From Pseudomonas sp. Au-Pse12 (GTDB lineage Bacteria; Pseudomonadota; Gammaproteobacteria; Pseudomonadales; Pseudomonadaceae): DNA of 64,000 bases. A program made the translations under genes and the position numbers. The notes under the pieces were generated by a model that was not told the DNA's origin, did not search any database, and saw nothing but the letters and a program-made list of their open reading frames with translations. Numbering within the stretch: the first letter of the stretch is position 1; every line of letters starts with the position of its first letter. The stretch lies in the NCBI RefSeq assembly GCF_021341665.1, contig NZ_JAJTTH010000015.1:46623-110622 (forward strand), in the 5' to 3' direction. This document shows positions 50,126-58,300 of the stretch, one piece after another.

Positions 50126-51129
50126 AGCGGCTGCGCTGACTGGATGGCACAGCGAAAGCTGACTCCGGGGGCATTCCAGGCCGCGAGTGCCCCCCAACTC
50201 CAACGACGCACGGTGCTGGCCGAGGGCGAAAAGGTCGGGTCGTTGGCATTTACGTTGTTGGCGCCCCGTTGCGCCCGATAAATGCCTGTTTCAGGCCCCT
50301 GCGGGTTCTCCACGGGAGACTCGCGATAGTAGTGTTTGTCGTACCAATCGTTGACCCATTCACTGGCATTGCCGGTGAGGTTGTAGAGGCCAAGCGGATT
50401 GGGCACGAACCTATCCACGGCGAAGGTTTGGTTGTCGTCGGGCGCCGGAAAGTTGCGGCCGTAGTCCAGGTTGCCGTTGTCGGTAGCGAACATCACCGGC
50501 TGGCCACGGTTGCGCGCCGCGTATTCCCATTGGGCCTCGGTGGGTAGATCGACGGGATAGCCGCTGAGCTCTGCCAGCCAGCCGCAGTAATCCTTGGCTT
50601 CTTGCCATTCTTTAGACGCCGGGGCGGGCAGGTTTGCCTGGTAAAGGTGCTTCATCTCGGCGAGTTCGCGCAGTTTTTCCTCGAACGGCGGCTTGCCTTG
50701 CGCGAGGAAGAACAGATCGAAATCGCCCAGGGTGGTTTGCAACGAGGACAGGTAATAGCTGCTCAATTTGACCGGATGAACGAAGTCGTCATCGACCTCG
50801 AGGCTGATCCGCTCCATTTTTTCCGGGGCCACGCCACAGGGCCATTGGCACAAGGCCTGTGGGTCGAAGCCACGGGGCCAGCCGAAATCGCCCATCTGGA
50901 ATTCGCCCCCTTCAATCAGCACCATGTTGTCCATCGAGCGCACGACCGTGTTGAGCACGGCATCGCGGACTTGCGGGGAAAGATCCGGGTATTGGCGCTT
51001 GATGGTCGAAGCGATGCTGGCCACTTTTTCAGGGGACAGCGCTGTGCTGGCCGGGCCTGCAGCGCCCTGTTGCCCACAGCCTGAAATCAGCAGCGCGATG
51101 CAGAGCGCCAGTCCGTGCCTTTGTTTCAC
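50122..51129 (-). CDS. SUMF1/formylglycine-generating enzyme-like lipoprotein
   Basis: A 335-residue predicted lipoprotein with lipobox LLISGC (Cys18). The FGE-sulfatase (SUMF1) domain covers about 75-330, with VLIEGGEFQMGDFG at the start, then DYCGWLAELSGYPVDLPTEAQWEYAAR, GLYNLTGNASEWVNDWYD and RGANNVNAND. The two catalytic cysteines of true formylglycine-generating enzymes are not evident at the usual place, so this may be a structural or regulatory relative. No sulfatase gene is adjacent. Its substrate is unknown. Confidence 0.82.
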   Translation of the reverse strand: MKQRHGLALCIALLISGCGQQGAAGPASTALSPEKVASIASTIKRQYPDLSPQVRDAVLNTVVRSMDNMVLIEGGEFQMGDFGWPRGFDPQALCQWPCGVAPEKMERISLEVDDDFVHPVKLSSYYLSSLQTTLGDFDLFFLAQGKPPFEEKLRELAEMKHLYQANLPAPASKEWQEAKDYCGWLAELSGYPVDLPTEAQWEYAARNRGQPVMFATDNGNLDYGRNFPAPDDNQTFAVDRFVPNPLGLYNLTGNASEWVNDWYDKHYYRESPVENPQGPETGIYRAQRGANNVNANDPTFSPSASTVRRWSWGALAAWNAPGVSFRCAIQSAQPL

Positions 51130-51206
51130 GTAATGTCCTTGTAACGGCTCGTTGGAGGGGGTGGGAAACTAACATGTTTCCTCGAGCCGATTGCGCTCGA
51201 CGCGCA

Positions 51207-51229
51207 GGCGAGGGAGGTGCTCCCTCGCC
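51207..51229. other. Stem-loop upstream of the guanine deaminase 3' end
   Basis: GGCGAGGGAG pairs with CTCCCTCGCC around a 3-base loop. It lies 15 bases beyond the minus-strand gene that ends at 51244. No T-tract is visible, so it may be a transcript-end structure. Confidence 0.5.
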
Positions 51230-51243
51230 GCTGGAGTTGACGA

Positions 51244-52602
51244 TCAGGTGCCGGCGATCAGTTGCCGGGCCGCCTGGCTGTGATCGGCGATCAGGTTTTT
51301 CAGGTCCAGCCCTTCGACCTGGCCATCAATCACCCGCCACTTGCCGCCGATCATGACCCGATCCGCACGATCCGCGCCGCACAACAGCAGCGCCGAAACC
51401 GGATCATGGCTGCCCGAGAAACGCAGCTCATCGAGCTTGAACAACGCCAGGTCCGCCTGCTTGCCCACCGCCAGTTCGCCGATGTCGGTGCGGCCCAGCA
51501 GGCTCGCCGAACCCCGGGTCGCCCAGCCCAGTACCCGCTCCGGGGTGATCTTCTCGGCGCCGTAGCGCAGGCGCTGGATGTACAGCGCCTGACGCGCTTC
51601 GAGGATCATGTTCGACGCATCGTTGGACGCCGAGCCGTCCACGCCCAACCCCAGGGGCGCGCCGGCGTCGGTCAGCTCGATGCTGGGGCAGATGCCGGAC
51701 GCCAGGCGCATGTTCGAACTCGGGCAATGGCAGATGCCGGTGCCGGCAGCGCCCAGGCGGGCGATTTCATCGGGGTTGAAGTGGATGCCGTGGGCCAGCC
51801 AGGTACGTGGGCCGAGCCAGCCGACGCTGTCCAGGTAATCCACGGTGCGCAGGCCGAAACGCTGCAGGCAGAAGTCTTCTTCGTCGAGGGTCTCGGCGAG
51901 GTGAGTGTGCAGGCGCACATCGAGTGTGTTCGCCAACTCGGCGCTGGCCGACATGATTTGCGGGGTCACCGAGAACGGCGAGCAGGGCGCCAGGGCGATC
52001 TGGATCTGTGCGCCGTCGCCACGCTCATGGTACTGGCGAATCAGGCGCTGACTGTCGTCGAGAATCACCTGCCCCTCTTGCACGGTCTGTTGCGGTGGCA
52101 GGCCGCCGTCCTTTTCCCCCAGGCTCATGGAGCCGCGGGTGAGCATGGCGCGCATGCCCAGTTCACGCACGCTTTCGACTTGCACGTCGATGGCGTTTTC
52201 CAGGCCCTCGGGGAACAGGTAGTGATGGTCCGCGGCGGTGGTGCAACCGGAGAGCAGCAGTTCGGCCAGCGCCACTTTGGTGGCCAGGGCGAGTTTTTCC
52301 GGGGTCAGCCGGGCCCAGACCGGGTACAGGGTCTTGAGCCAGGGGAACAGCGGCTGGTTGACCACCGGCGCCCAGGCGCGGGTCAGGGTTTGGTAGAAGT
52401 GATGGTGGGTGTTGATCAGGCCCGGCAGCACGACGTGCTCGCGGGCATCGAAGACCTGCTGGCAGGGGCTTGCAGGCTGCTGGCCGAGGCCCAGCACTTC
52501 AACGATCAGACCGTCTTGCACGACCAGGCCGCCACGGGCGTCGAGGGCATTGCCGGTGAAGATGGCCAGGGGATTTTTTAACCAGGTACGGGTCGCAGGC
52601 AT
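51244..52602 (-). CDS. 8-oxoguanine deaminase (amidohydrolase)
   Basis: A 452-residue amidohydrolase. The close P. aeruginosa homologue (PA0142) deaminates 8-oxoguanine to urate. The metal-binding start is PGLINTHHHFYQTLTRAWAP; other ligands are in RLHTHLAETLDEEDF, WLAHGIHFNPDEI and LGVDGSASNDASNM. It starts MPATRTWLKNPLAIFTGN, which is the usual start of this group. It is likely part of detoxifying oxidised purines in this region. It is divided from the SDR gene by a palindrome. Confidence 0.9.
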   Translation of the reverse strand: MPATRTWLKNPLAIFTGNALDARGGLVVQDGLIVEVLGLGQQPASPCQQVFDAREHVVLPGLINTHHHFYQTLTRAWAPVVNQPLFPWLKTLYPVWARLTPEKLALATKVALAELLLSGCTTAADHHYLFPEGLENAIDVQVESVRELGMRAMLTRGSMSLGEKDGGLPPQQTVQEGQVILDDSQRLIRQYHERGDGAQIQIALAPCSPFSVTPQIMSASAELANTLDVRLHTHLAETLDEEDFCLQRFGLRTVDYLDSVGWLGPRTWLAHGIHFNPDEIARLGAAGTGICHCPSSNMRLASGICPSIELTDAGAPLGLGVDGSASNDASNMILEARQALYIQRLRYGAEKITPERVLGWATRGSASLLGRTDIGELAVGKQADLALFKLDELRFSGSHDPVSALLLCGADRADRVMIGGKWRVIDGQVEGLDLKNLIADHSQAARQLIAGT

Positions 52603-52705
52603 GGTGGCCGGCTCCTCTGAAAGTGGGTTCAGGTTAGCCAGCTCAGTGTTGCCCTGTCTGCTGATCCAGGGGCGCCCGGGGTGGGCGCGGGGGGCAGTTT
52701 ACGGT

Positions 52706-52750
52706 GCGGGCCCGTTTGCCGGCAAGCCGGCGCCCAAGGGCCGGGCCCGC
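52706..52750. repeat. GC-rich palindrome (REP-like)
   Basis: GCGGGCCCG pairs with CGGGCCCGC, and the inside carries GCCGGC-AA-GCCGGC. It lies between the SDR gene end and the deaminase start on the same strand, and may end or attenuate transcription. Confidence 0.55.
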
Positions 52751-52761
52751 TCAGGTCCGGC

Positions 52762-53445
52762 TTACCAGGGGATGGTTTCGCCCTTGTAGTTGACGAAGTG
52801 ATGGCCGCCCTTGCCGGTGTAGGCATTGACCTGGGCGATCAGCCCGCGAGTGCTGGTTTCCACATCGATGTCGGCGCCTTCGCCGCCCATGTCGGTCTTC
52901 ACCCAGCCCGGGTGCAGCGAAAGCACGGTGAGCTTCTGCCCCAGCTGGGTCACGAAGCTGTTGGTCATGGAGTTCAGCGCCGCCTTGCTGGCCTTGTACA
53001 GCGCCAGCTCTGGCGCGTCGGGCATGGTCACGCTGCCCAGTACCGAACTCATGAACGCCAGCACGCCGCTGTCCTTGCGGATCTGCCCGACAAAGCGCTG
53101 GGCCAGGTTGATCGGGGCCACGGCGTTGGTGAAGAACAGCTGGCCGACTTCGGCCAGGGTCGCGTGGCCCGGTAACTGGTTGTCCGGGCCCTTGACCCCG
53201 GCGTTGACGAACAGCAGGTCGAACACCTGATCCTTGAGCTTCTGGCTGAGGGCGATCACCGCTTGTTGATCGTCCATGTCCAGTTGCTCGATCTGTACCT
53301 TGCCCAGGGCTTGCAGGGCCTCGGCCTTGTGCGGGTTGCGCACGGTGGCGGTGACCTGCCAGCCGTCTTCGAGCAGGCGCTGGACCAGGCCAAGGCCCAG
53401 GCCCCGGGAGGCGCCGATGATCAATGCGGTTTTTGCCGTGGACAT
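52762..53445 (-). CDS. Short-chain dehydrogenase/reductase (SDR)
   Basis: A 227-residue SDR. The cofactor motif is LIIGASRGLGLGLVQ (about 9-23), NAGV follows, then the catalytic Ser (FMSSVLGS) and YKASK (Tyr and Lys near 151-155). The C-terminus is typical of short, C-factor-like SDR proteins. The decayed MerR gene lies just upstream on the same strand and was probably its regulator. Confidence 0.86.
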   Translation of the reverse strand: MSTAKTALIIGASRGLGLGLVQRLLEDGWQVTATVRNPHKAEALQALGKVQIEQLDMDDQQAVIALSQKLKDQVFDLLFVNAGVKGPDNQLPGHATLAEVGQLFFTNAVAPINLAQRFVGQIRKDSGVLAFMSSVLGSVTMPDAPELALYKASKAALNSMTNSFVTQLGQKLTVLSLHPGWVKTDMGGEGADIDVETSTRGLIAQVNAYTGKGGHHFVNYKGETIPW

Positions 53446-53470
53446 GATGAGGTTCCTTGATAAGTGAGGA

Positions 53471-53642
53471 TCACGGATTCAATGGACAGGCTTGGCCGAG
53501 CCGAGGTTGCGGCTCCTGGCGCAAGTGGCCGACGATTTCCCCCAGGCTGAAACCCAGGCGCTGCGATCAGCCCGCGCAGCTCGTAGAAGCGCAAGGTGGC
53601 GCGGCTGACGGTGCAGGCTGCGGCCCATTCTCCAATGCGCAT
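53471..53642 (-). pseudogene. MerR-family regulator remnant with internal deletion and frameshift
   Basis: The start reads MRIGEWAAACTVSRATLRF then YELRGLIA, a MerR helix-turn-helix. The reading frame then changes: the next frame reads QRLGFSLGEIVGHLRQ and continues to a stop at 53471, which is the usual MerR C-terminal part (typically RLGFTLGEI). About 70 residues between the two parts are missing, compared with a normal length of about 130. So an internal deletion of a length not divisible by three has destroyed the gene. Confidence 0.8.
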
Positions 53643-53724
53643 GCCGGGGTCTCGAAAGGGCTTGACCCTGGAGCATACTCCAGGCTTTAGCCTGCGCGCT
53701 CCTTGAATTGATGGAGCGACATCC

Positions 53725-54162
53725 ATGTGGACGACCGAGCAATATCGGACATTGGTCCGGGCCAGCGGCTGGTACGACTTGCTGGTGACTCTGGCCTTTG
53801 TCACCCCCTGGAGTTTCATGGCCTTGCACGGGCTGCTGCAGAACACCGCCCAGGCCCTCAACCTGCCGGGCAGCCTGCCGCCTTTCGAACCGGCACACCT
53901 GTTGATGGCCAACCTGATGGGCTCGATTGTCTGCGTGTGGGCGGTGCTGCGGATTCGCGATCCGCAGCAGGCGTTTGGCCGTTACGACGCGGTGGGGCGC
54001 GTCCTGTTCGCCAGCTGGCAGGTCTATGCCTTGATGCACGGCGCCACGGCGTTGATCGGAGTGTTCCTGTTGTTCGAGCTGGCCTGGTGCGTGGCCCAGT
54101 TGCTGCCGGTGAAAGGCTTCGTCGGCAAGCCGGCTCCAGCGGGGCGTGCGCCGGTCGTTTAA
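53725..54162 (+). CDS. Hypothetical integral membrane protein
   Basis: A 145-residue protein with four hydrophobic segments (about 17-34, 61-78, 98-115 and 116-128). The start MWTTEQYRTLVRASGWYDLLVTLAFVTPW is compact, and the gene has a normal start region (GGAGCGA upstream). It faces the end of the ABC permease gene with a 4-base overlap. No family is recognised. Confidence 0.7.
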   Translation: MWTTEQYRTLVRASGWYDLLVTLAFVTPWSFMALHGLLQNTAQALNLPGSLPPFEPAHLLMANLMGSIVCVWAVLRIRDPQQAFGRYDAVGRVLFASWQVYALMHGATALIGVFLLFELAWCVAQLLPVKGFVGKPAPAGRAPVV

Positions 54163-55088
54163 TGCCCCGCTCGCCATGGCTGGCCCAGGGATACCGGCGC
54201 ATACAGGCGGGTGCGCAAGGCGTCCCGGGACAGCAGCACCAGCACCAGGATGGTCGCGGCATAGGGCAGCATCGCCAGCAGGTTGGCCGGAATCGCCAGC
54301 CCCAGGCCCTGGGCCACCAGGTGCAGGATGCTGGCCAGGCCGAACAGGTAGGCGCCGAGCAGCAGGCGCCACACGCGCCAGCTGGCGAACACCACCAGCG
54401 CCAGGGCGATCCAGCCGCGGCCGGCGCTCATGTTCTCGGCCCACATCGGCGTGTAGGCCAGGGACAGGTAGGCCCCGGCCAGCCCGGCCATGGCCCCGCC
54501 GAACAGCACCGCGAGCGTCCGCACCCGCAGCACCGGCAGGCCCATGGCGCTGGCGGCATCGGGGTTTTCGCCGACGGCCTGGATGATCAGGCCGACCCGG
54601 CTCTTGAGCAGCACCCAGGCCACCAGGGCGAACAGGACGAAGGACAGGTACACCAGCGGGTCCTGGGCGAACAGCATGTGGCCGATCAGCGGGATGTCGC
54701 TGAGCAATGGCAGTGCCAGGGGCTCGAACCCCGTCAGCGGCTTGCCGACCCAGGCCGCGCCGACAAAGCTCGACAGGCCGACGCCGAAGATGGTCAACGC
54801 CAGCCCGGTCGCCACCTGGTTGGCGTTGAACACCAGGGCCACCAGGGCGAACAGCGCCGACAGCAGCATCCCGGCGGCCATTGCCAGCAGCACGCCAAGC
54901 CACAAATGGCCGCTGTTGAGGGCGACGATAAAACCGATCACCGCACCGAACAGCATCATGCCCTCCTGGCCGAGGTTGAGGACGCCGCTCTTTTCACAGA
55001 TCAGCTCCCCCAGGGCCACCAGCAGCAACGGCGTACCGCAGCGCACCATGGCGTAGAGAATATTGCTCAGCAGATCGATATCCATCAC
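54159..55088 (-). CDS. ABC transporter permease (nucleoside type), subunit 2
   Basis: A 309-residue inner-membrane permease of the BPD_transp_2 type, of the YufQ/NupQ-like kind in nucleoside importers. The region NILYAMVRCGTPLLLVALGELICEKSGVLNLGQEGMMLFGA is the family start; FNANQVATGLALTIFGVGLSSFVGAAW follows. Eight to ten hydrophobic segments are present. The ATG overlaps the upstream permease stop by 4 bases. The ATPase, two permeases and the distant BMP protein make a complete importer. Confidence 0.9.
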   Translation of the reverse strand: MMDIDLLSNILYAMVRCGTPLLLVALGELICEKSGVLNLGQEGMMLFGAVIGFIVALNSGHLWLGVLLAMAAGMLLSALFALVALVFNANQVATGLALTIFGVGLSSFVGAAWVGKPLTGFEPLALPLLSDIPLIGHMLFAQDPLVYLSFVLFALVAWVLLKSRVGLIIQAVGENPDAASAMGLPVLRVRTLAVLFGGAMAGLAGAYLSLAYTPMWAENMSAGRGWIALALVVFASWRVWRLLLGAYLFGLASILHLVAQGLGLAIPANLLAMLPYAATILVLVLLSRDALRTRLYAPVSLGQPWRAGH

Positions 55089-56191
55089 AGGGCTCCTGCG
55101 GCAGCGGTGGCGGGAATGTCGCGGCGCGCCCAGCGCAGGTTCAGGCGCGGTCGATAGAGAATCAGCACGTCGCTGGCCAGGAGGAAGAACAGCATCATTC
55201 CCTGGAACAGCTGGGTAATGGCCTGGGGCAGGTTGAGACTCATCTGCGCGCTTTCGCCTCCGATGTACAGCAGCGCCATCAGCAGGCTGGAAAACACCAT
55301 GCCGATGGGGTTCAAGCGCCCGAGAAACGCCACGGTGATTGCCGCGTAGCCATAGCCGGGAGACACCTGCGGCACCAACTGGCCGATGGGGCCGCTGACT
55401 TCGCAGACCCCGGCCAACCCGGCCAGCGCGCCGCTGATCAACAGCGCCAGCCAGATCAGGCGCTTCTGGCGAAAGCCGACGAAACCGGCGGCGCGCGAGT
55501 CCAGGCCGAGCACCTTGATCTGGAAGCCGACAAAGCTTTTCTGCAACAGCACCCAGACCGCCACCAGCGCCAGCAGGGCGAAATACACCCCGGCGTGGAC
55601 TCGGCCGTCCTCCATCAGCAACGGCAGGCGGCTGGCGTCGCCGAACATCGCCGACTCGGGAAAGTTGAACCCGGCGGGGTCCTTCAACGGGCCGTGCACG
55701 CAGTACAGCAACAGGTTCAGGGCGATGTAGTTGAGCATGATGCTGGTGAGGATTTCATTGGCGTTGAAGCGCGTGCGCAACCAGGCGGTGAGCCCGGCCC
55801 AGGCGGCCCCGGCCAGGGTGCCGGTGAGCAGGATCAACACCAGCGCCCAGCGGCTTTGCAGTTCGATGAGGTTGACCGCCACGGCGCTGCCGGCCAGTGC
55901 GCCGAGCAACAGTTGGCCTTCGGCGCCGATGTTCCAGATCCGCGCCCGGTAGGCCACCGCCAGGCCCAGGGCGCAGAGCAGGATCGGCAGCGCCTTGACC
56001 AGCAGTTCGGAAACCCCATACAGGTCGCTGATCGGGGCGATCAGCAAGGTGTGCAAGGTCGGCAGCGGGTCATGCCCCAGGGCCATGAACAGCAGGGCGC
56101 CGCAGCTTAAGGTCAGCAGCGCGGCGAGCAGCGGGGAGCACCAGAGCATCAGGCGTGACTGGCGGCCGCGGGGTTCAAGTGAAAGCAGCAT
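55085..56191 (-). CDS. ABC transporter permease (nucleoside type), subunit 1
   Basis: A 368-residue permease paired with the preceding one, of the YufP/NupP-like kind. Family blocks are LAVAYRARIWNIGAEGQLLLGALAGS, FNANEILTSIMLNYIALNLL, GYGYAAITVAFLGRLNPIGMVFSSLLMALLYIGGE. I chose the ATG at 56191 with GGAG seven bases upstream. It starts 11 bases after the ATPase stop, so it is cotranscribed. Confidence 0.9.
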   Translation of the reverse strand: MLLSLEPRGRQSRLMLWCSPLLAALLTLSCGALLFMALGHDPLPTLHTLLIAPISDLYGVSELLVKALPILLCALGLAVAYRARIWNIGAEGQLLLGALAGSAVAVNLIELQSRWALVLILLTGTLAGAAWAGLTAWLRTRFNANEILTSIMLNYIALNLLLYCVHGPLKDPAGFNFPESAMFGDASRLPLLMEDGRVHAGVYFALLALVAVWVLLQKSFVGFQIKVLGLDSRAAGFVGFRQKRLIWLALLISGALAGLAGVCEVSGPIGQLVPQVSPGYGYAAITVAFLGRLNPIGMVFSSLLMALLYIGGESAQMSLNLPQAITQLFQGMMLFFLLASDVLILYRPRLNLRWARRDIPATAAAGAL

Positions 56192-56202
56192 GACGGGCTC
56201 CG

Positions 56203-57768
56203 TTAAACCGCCAGGGCGGTGGCTGAGGGCAGGGAAGCGTTGTGGCCGGCCATCCAGCCGCCGACTTCGATCAGCGAGGTGTCGGTGCAGGCCTTGAGGG
56301 GGGCAAGCCGGCCGGCGCACAGGGCGCTGATGCGGTCACTGATCTGGAACAGTTCATCCAGGTCTTCGGAGATCACCAGGATCGCCGCGCCGGCATCGCG
56401 CAGGGCAATCAGTGCCTGGTGAATGGTTGCCGCGGCGCCGACGTCCACACCCCAGGTCGGGTGCGCGGCCACCAGCAGGCGGGGCTGCTGAAGGATCTCG
56501 CGGCCGAGGATGAACTTCTGCAGGTTGCCGCCGGACAGGCTGCGGGCCGGGCTCTGGATGCCGGCACTTTTGACCCCGAAACGCTGGATGATGCGCTCGG
56601 CCAAGTCCCGCACCTGGCGCCGTTGAATCAGCCCATGGCGCACCAGGCCCTGTTGAAAGGCGCTGAGCAGGGCGTTGTCTTCCAGGCTCAGCTCCGGCAC
56701 CGCGCCGTGGCCCAGGCGTTCGGCGGGAACAAACGCCAGGCCGCGCTGGCGCCGCGCATCGGGGTGCAGATGAGCCACGCCAAGGCCAGCAAAGCAGATG
56801 CGTTCGGCCTCGCCGCGGGGCAGGCGCTGCTCGCCACTGAGCAGCGCCAGCAACTCGTCCTGGCCATTGCCGGCGACCCCGGCGATGCCGACGATCTCGC
56901 CACTGCGCAGGCGCAGGCTGATGTGCTTCAGCGAGCAGCCGAAGGGGTCGGGGTTGTCCCAGCTGAGGTTGTCGATGCGCAGGAAGTCATTCGTGCCATG
57001 GGCTTTCGGGTAGTCGGTGATCAGCGCCGCCGCGTCGCCCACCATCAGCCGTGCCAGTTCAGGGGCCGAGCACTGCGCCGGGATGCAATGCCCGGCCACC
57101 CGGCCGGCACGCAGCACCGTGGCGCTGTGGCACAGGGCGCGTACCTCGGCGAGCTTGTGGCTGATGAAGAGGATGCTGCAGCCTTCGTCGGCCAACCGGC
57201 GCAGGGTCACGAACAGATCGTCGGCCTCCTGCGGCGTCAGTACCGAGGTCGGTTCGTCGAGAATCAGCAGGCGAATGTCCTGCATCAGGCAGCGGACGAT
57301 TTCCACTCGCTGGCGCTCGCCGATGGACAGGCTGTGCACCAGCCGGTGGGGTTCGAGGGCCATGCCGTAGCGCTGGGAGACCTCGCGGATCCTGCCTTCC
57401 AGCAAGCGCGGCGGGCCAGCGTCGGGGCCCATGGCCAGGGCGATGTTCTGCGCCACGCTGAGGGTTTCGAACAGCGAGAAATGCTGGAACACCATACCGA
57501 TTCCCAGGCCACGGGCCTGGGCCGGATTCGCGATGAGCTGGCGCCGGCCTTGCCAGAACAGCTCCCCTGAGTCGGCCTGGAGCACCCCGTAGATGATCTT
57601 CATCAAGGTGCTTTTGCCGGCGCCGTTTTCACCCAGCAAGGCATGGATTTCGCCCGGGGCGATGCTCAGGTCGATGGCGTCGTTGGCCCGGCAGCCGGGA
57701 TAGCTTTTGCTGATCTGGCGCAGTTGCAGGCGCGGTGTCTGGCCGCTGGAGGCAGGAGGATTGGGCAT
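56203..57768 (-). CDS. ABC transporter ATP-binding protein (nucleoside type, two ATPase domains)
   Basis: A 521-residue ATPase with two cassettes, as in ribose/nucleoside importers. The first has Walker A GENGAGKST, signature LSIGERQRVEI and Walker B LLILDEPTSVL. The second is non-canonical: GVAGNGQDELLA replaces Walker A and RLLVAAHPTWGVDVG the Walker B region, both normal for this family. The signature there is LSGGNLQKF. I took the ATG at 57768; a TTG at 57810 is an alternative. It is the first gene of the operon and follows the DnaA-box region. Confidence 0.87.
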   Translation of the reverse strand: MPNPPASSGQTPRLQLRQISKSYPGCRANDAIDLSIAPGEIHALLGENGAGKSTLMKIIYGVLQADSGELFWQGRRQLIANPAQARGLGIGMVFQHFSLFETLSVAQNIALAMGPDAGPPRLLEGRIREVSQRYGMALEPHRLVHSLSIGERQRVEIVRCLMQDIRLLILDEPTSVLTPQEADDLFVTLRRLADEGCSILFISHKLAEVRALCHSATVLRAGRVAGHCIPAQCSAPELARLMVGDAAALITDYPKAHGTNDFLRIDNLSWDNPDPFGCSLKHISLRLRSGEIVGIAGVAGNGQDELLALLSGEQRLPRGEAERICFAGLGVAHLHPDARRQRGLAFVPAERLGHGAVPELSLEDNALLSAFQQGLVRHGLIQRRQVRDLAERIIQRFGVKSAGIQSPARSLSGGNLQKFILGREILQQPRLLVAAHPTWGVDVGAAATIHQALIALRDAGAAILVISEDLDELFQISDRISALCAGRLAPLKACTDTSLIEVGGWMAGHNASLPSATALAV

Positions 57769-58300
57769 GACAGGCTCGGCTACTGGGAGGTGTGCCTGTG
57801 GATAAAGCAATTTCCTGGCCAGTGGGTCAGGAACGCCTGGGCCGCGCGCCCGGCGGCACCCGGATGATCTGGAAGGCGTCGGGTGCTGGCACCAGTTCGG
57901 GGCAAAGTGCTTGAAAAGGCGCCGTTTTTGTCCCGCTGGGGTTGGGCAGAAAATGATCAGTTGCCTGCAGGCCCTGTGCAGTCAGGGGCTGGAGCAGCCT
58001 TGCACGGGTTATCCACAGCTTGCTCCACAGTATTTGTGTGCAAGCCCGGAGCTCGGGCATAAGCACGGCCGGCTTGTCTTCGAACCGCGATAAACCGGCC
58101 TAAGCCGCTGTTTTACTGTGGAAAAAAGCGCGCCGTTCGAGCTTTGGACAAAAAATGAACAAAGCTCGCAAAGCCACGTTGCAGAAGGGTTACAGCGCTA
58201 TGTACTCAGCTTATCCACAGTCGGGTGCACAGTAGATGTGGGCAAGTGCCCCAGCCCCGGGCGGGTTATGCACAGGACGCCCCGGGCCGGGTTGGTGCAC
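57769..58300. other. Non-coding region with five DnaA-box matches
   Basis: Matches to TTWTNCACA lie at 57797-57805 (minus), 58009-58017 (plus), 58117-58125 (minus), 58211-58219 (plus) and 58266-58274 (plus). Three are the perfect TTATCCACA; the others are TTTTCCACA and TTATGCACA. By chance about 0.03 matches are expected in this length. No dnaA, dnaN or gyrB gene is near, so it is not the chromosome origin. It resembles a DnaA-titration site such as E. coli datA. Confidence 0.7.

Noticed and set aside
53421..53912. 163-codon minus-strand frame upstream of the SDR gene
   Set aside because: Only the middle part resembles MerR; the rest is antisense to the membrane protein gene or a shifted frame. 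It is better described as a MerR pseudogene at 53471-53642.
57769..58300. The chromosome origin of replication
   Set aside because: No dnaA, dnaN, recF, gyrB, parAB or rpmH gene is near and no AT-rich unwinding region is obvious, despite the DnaA boxes.
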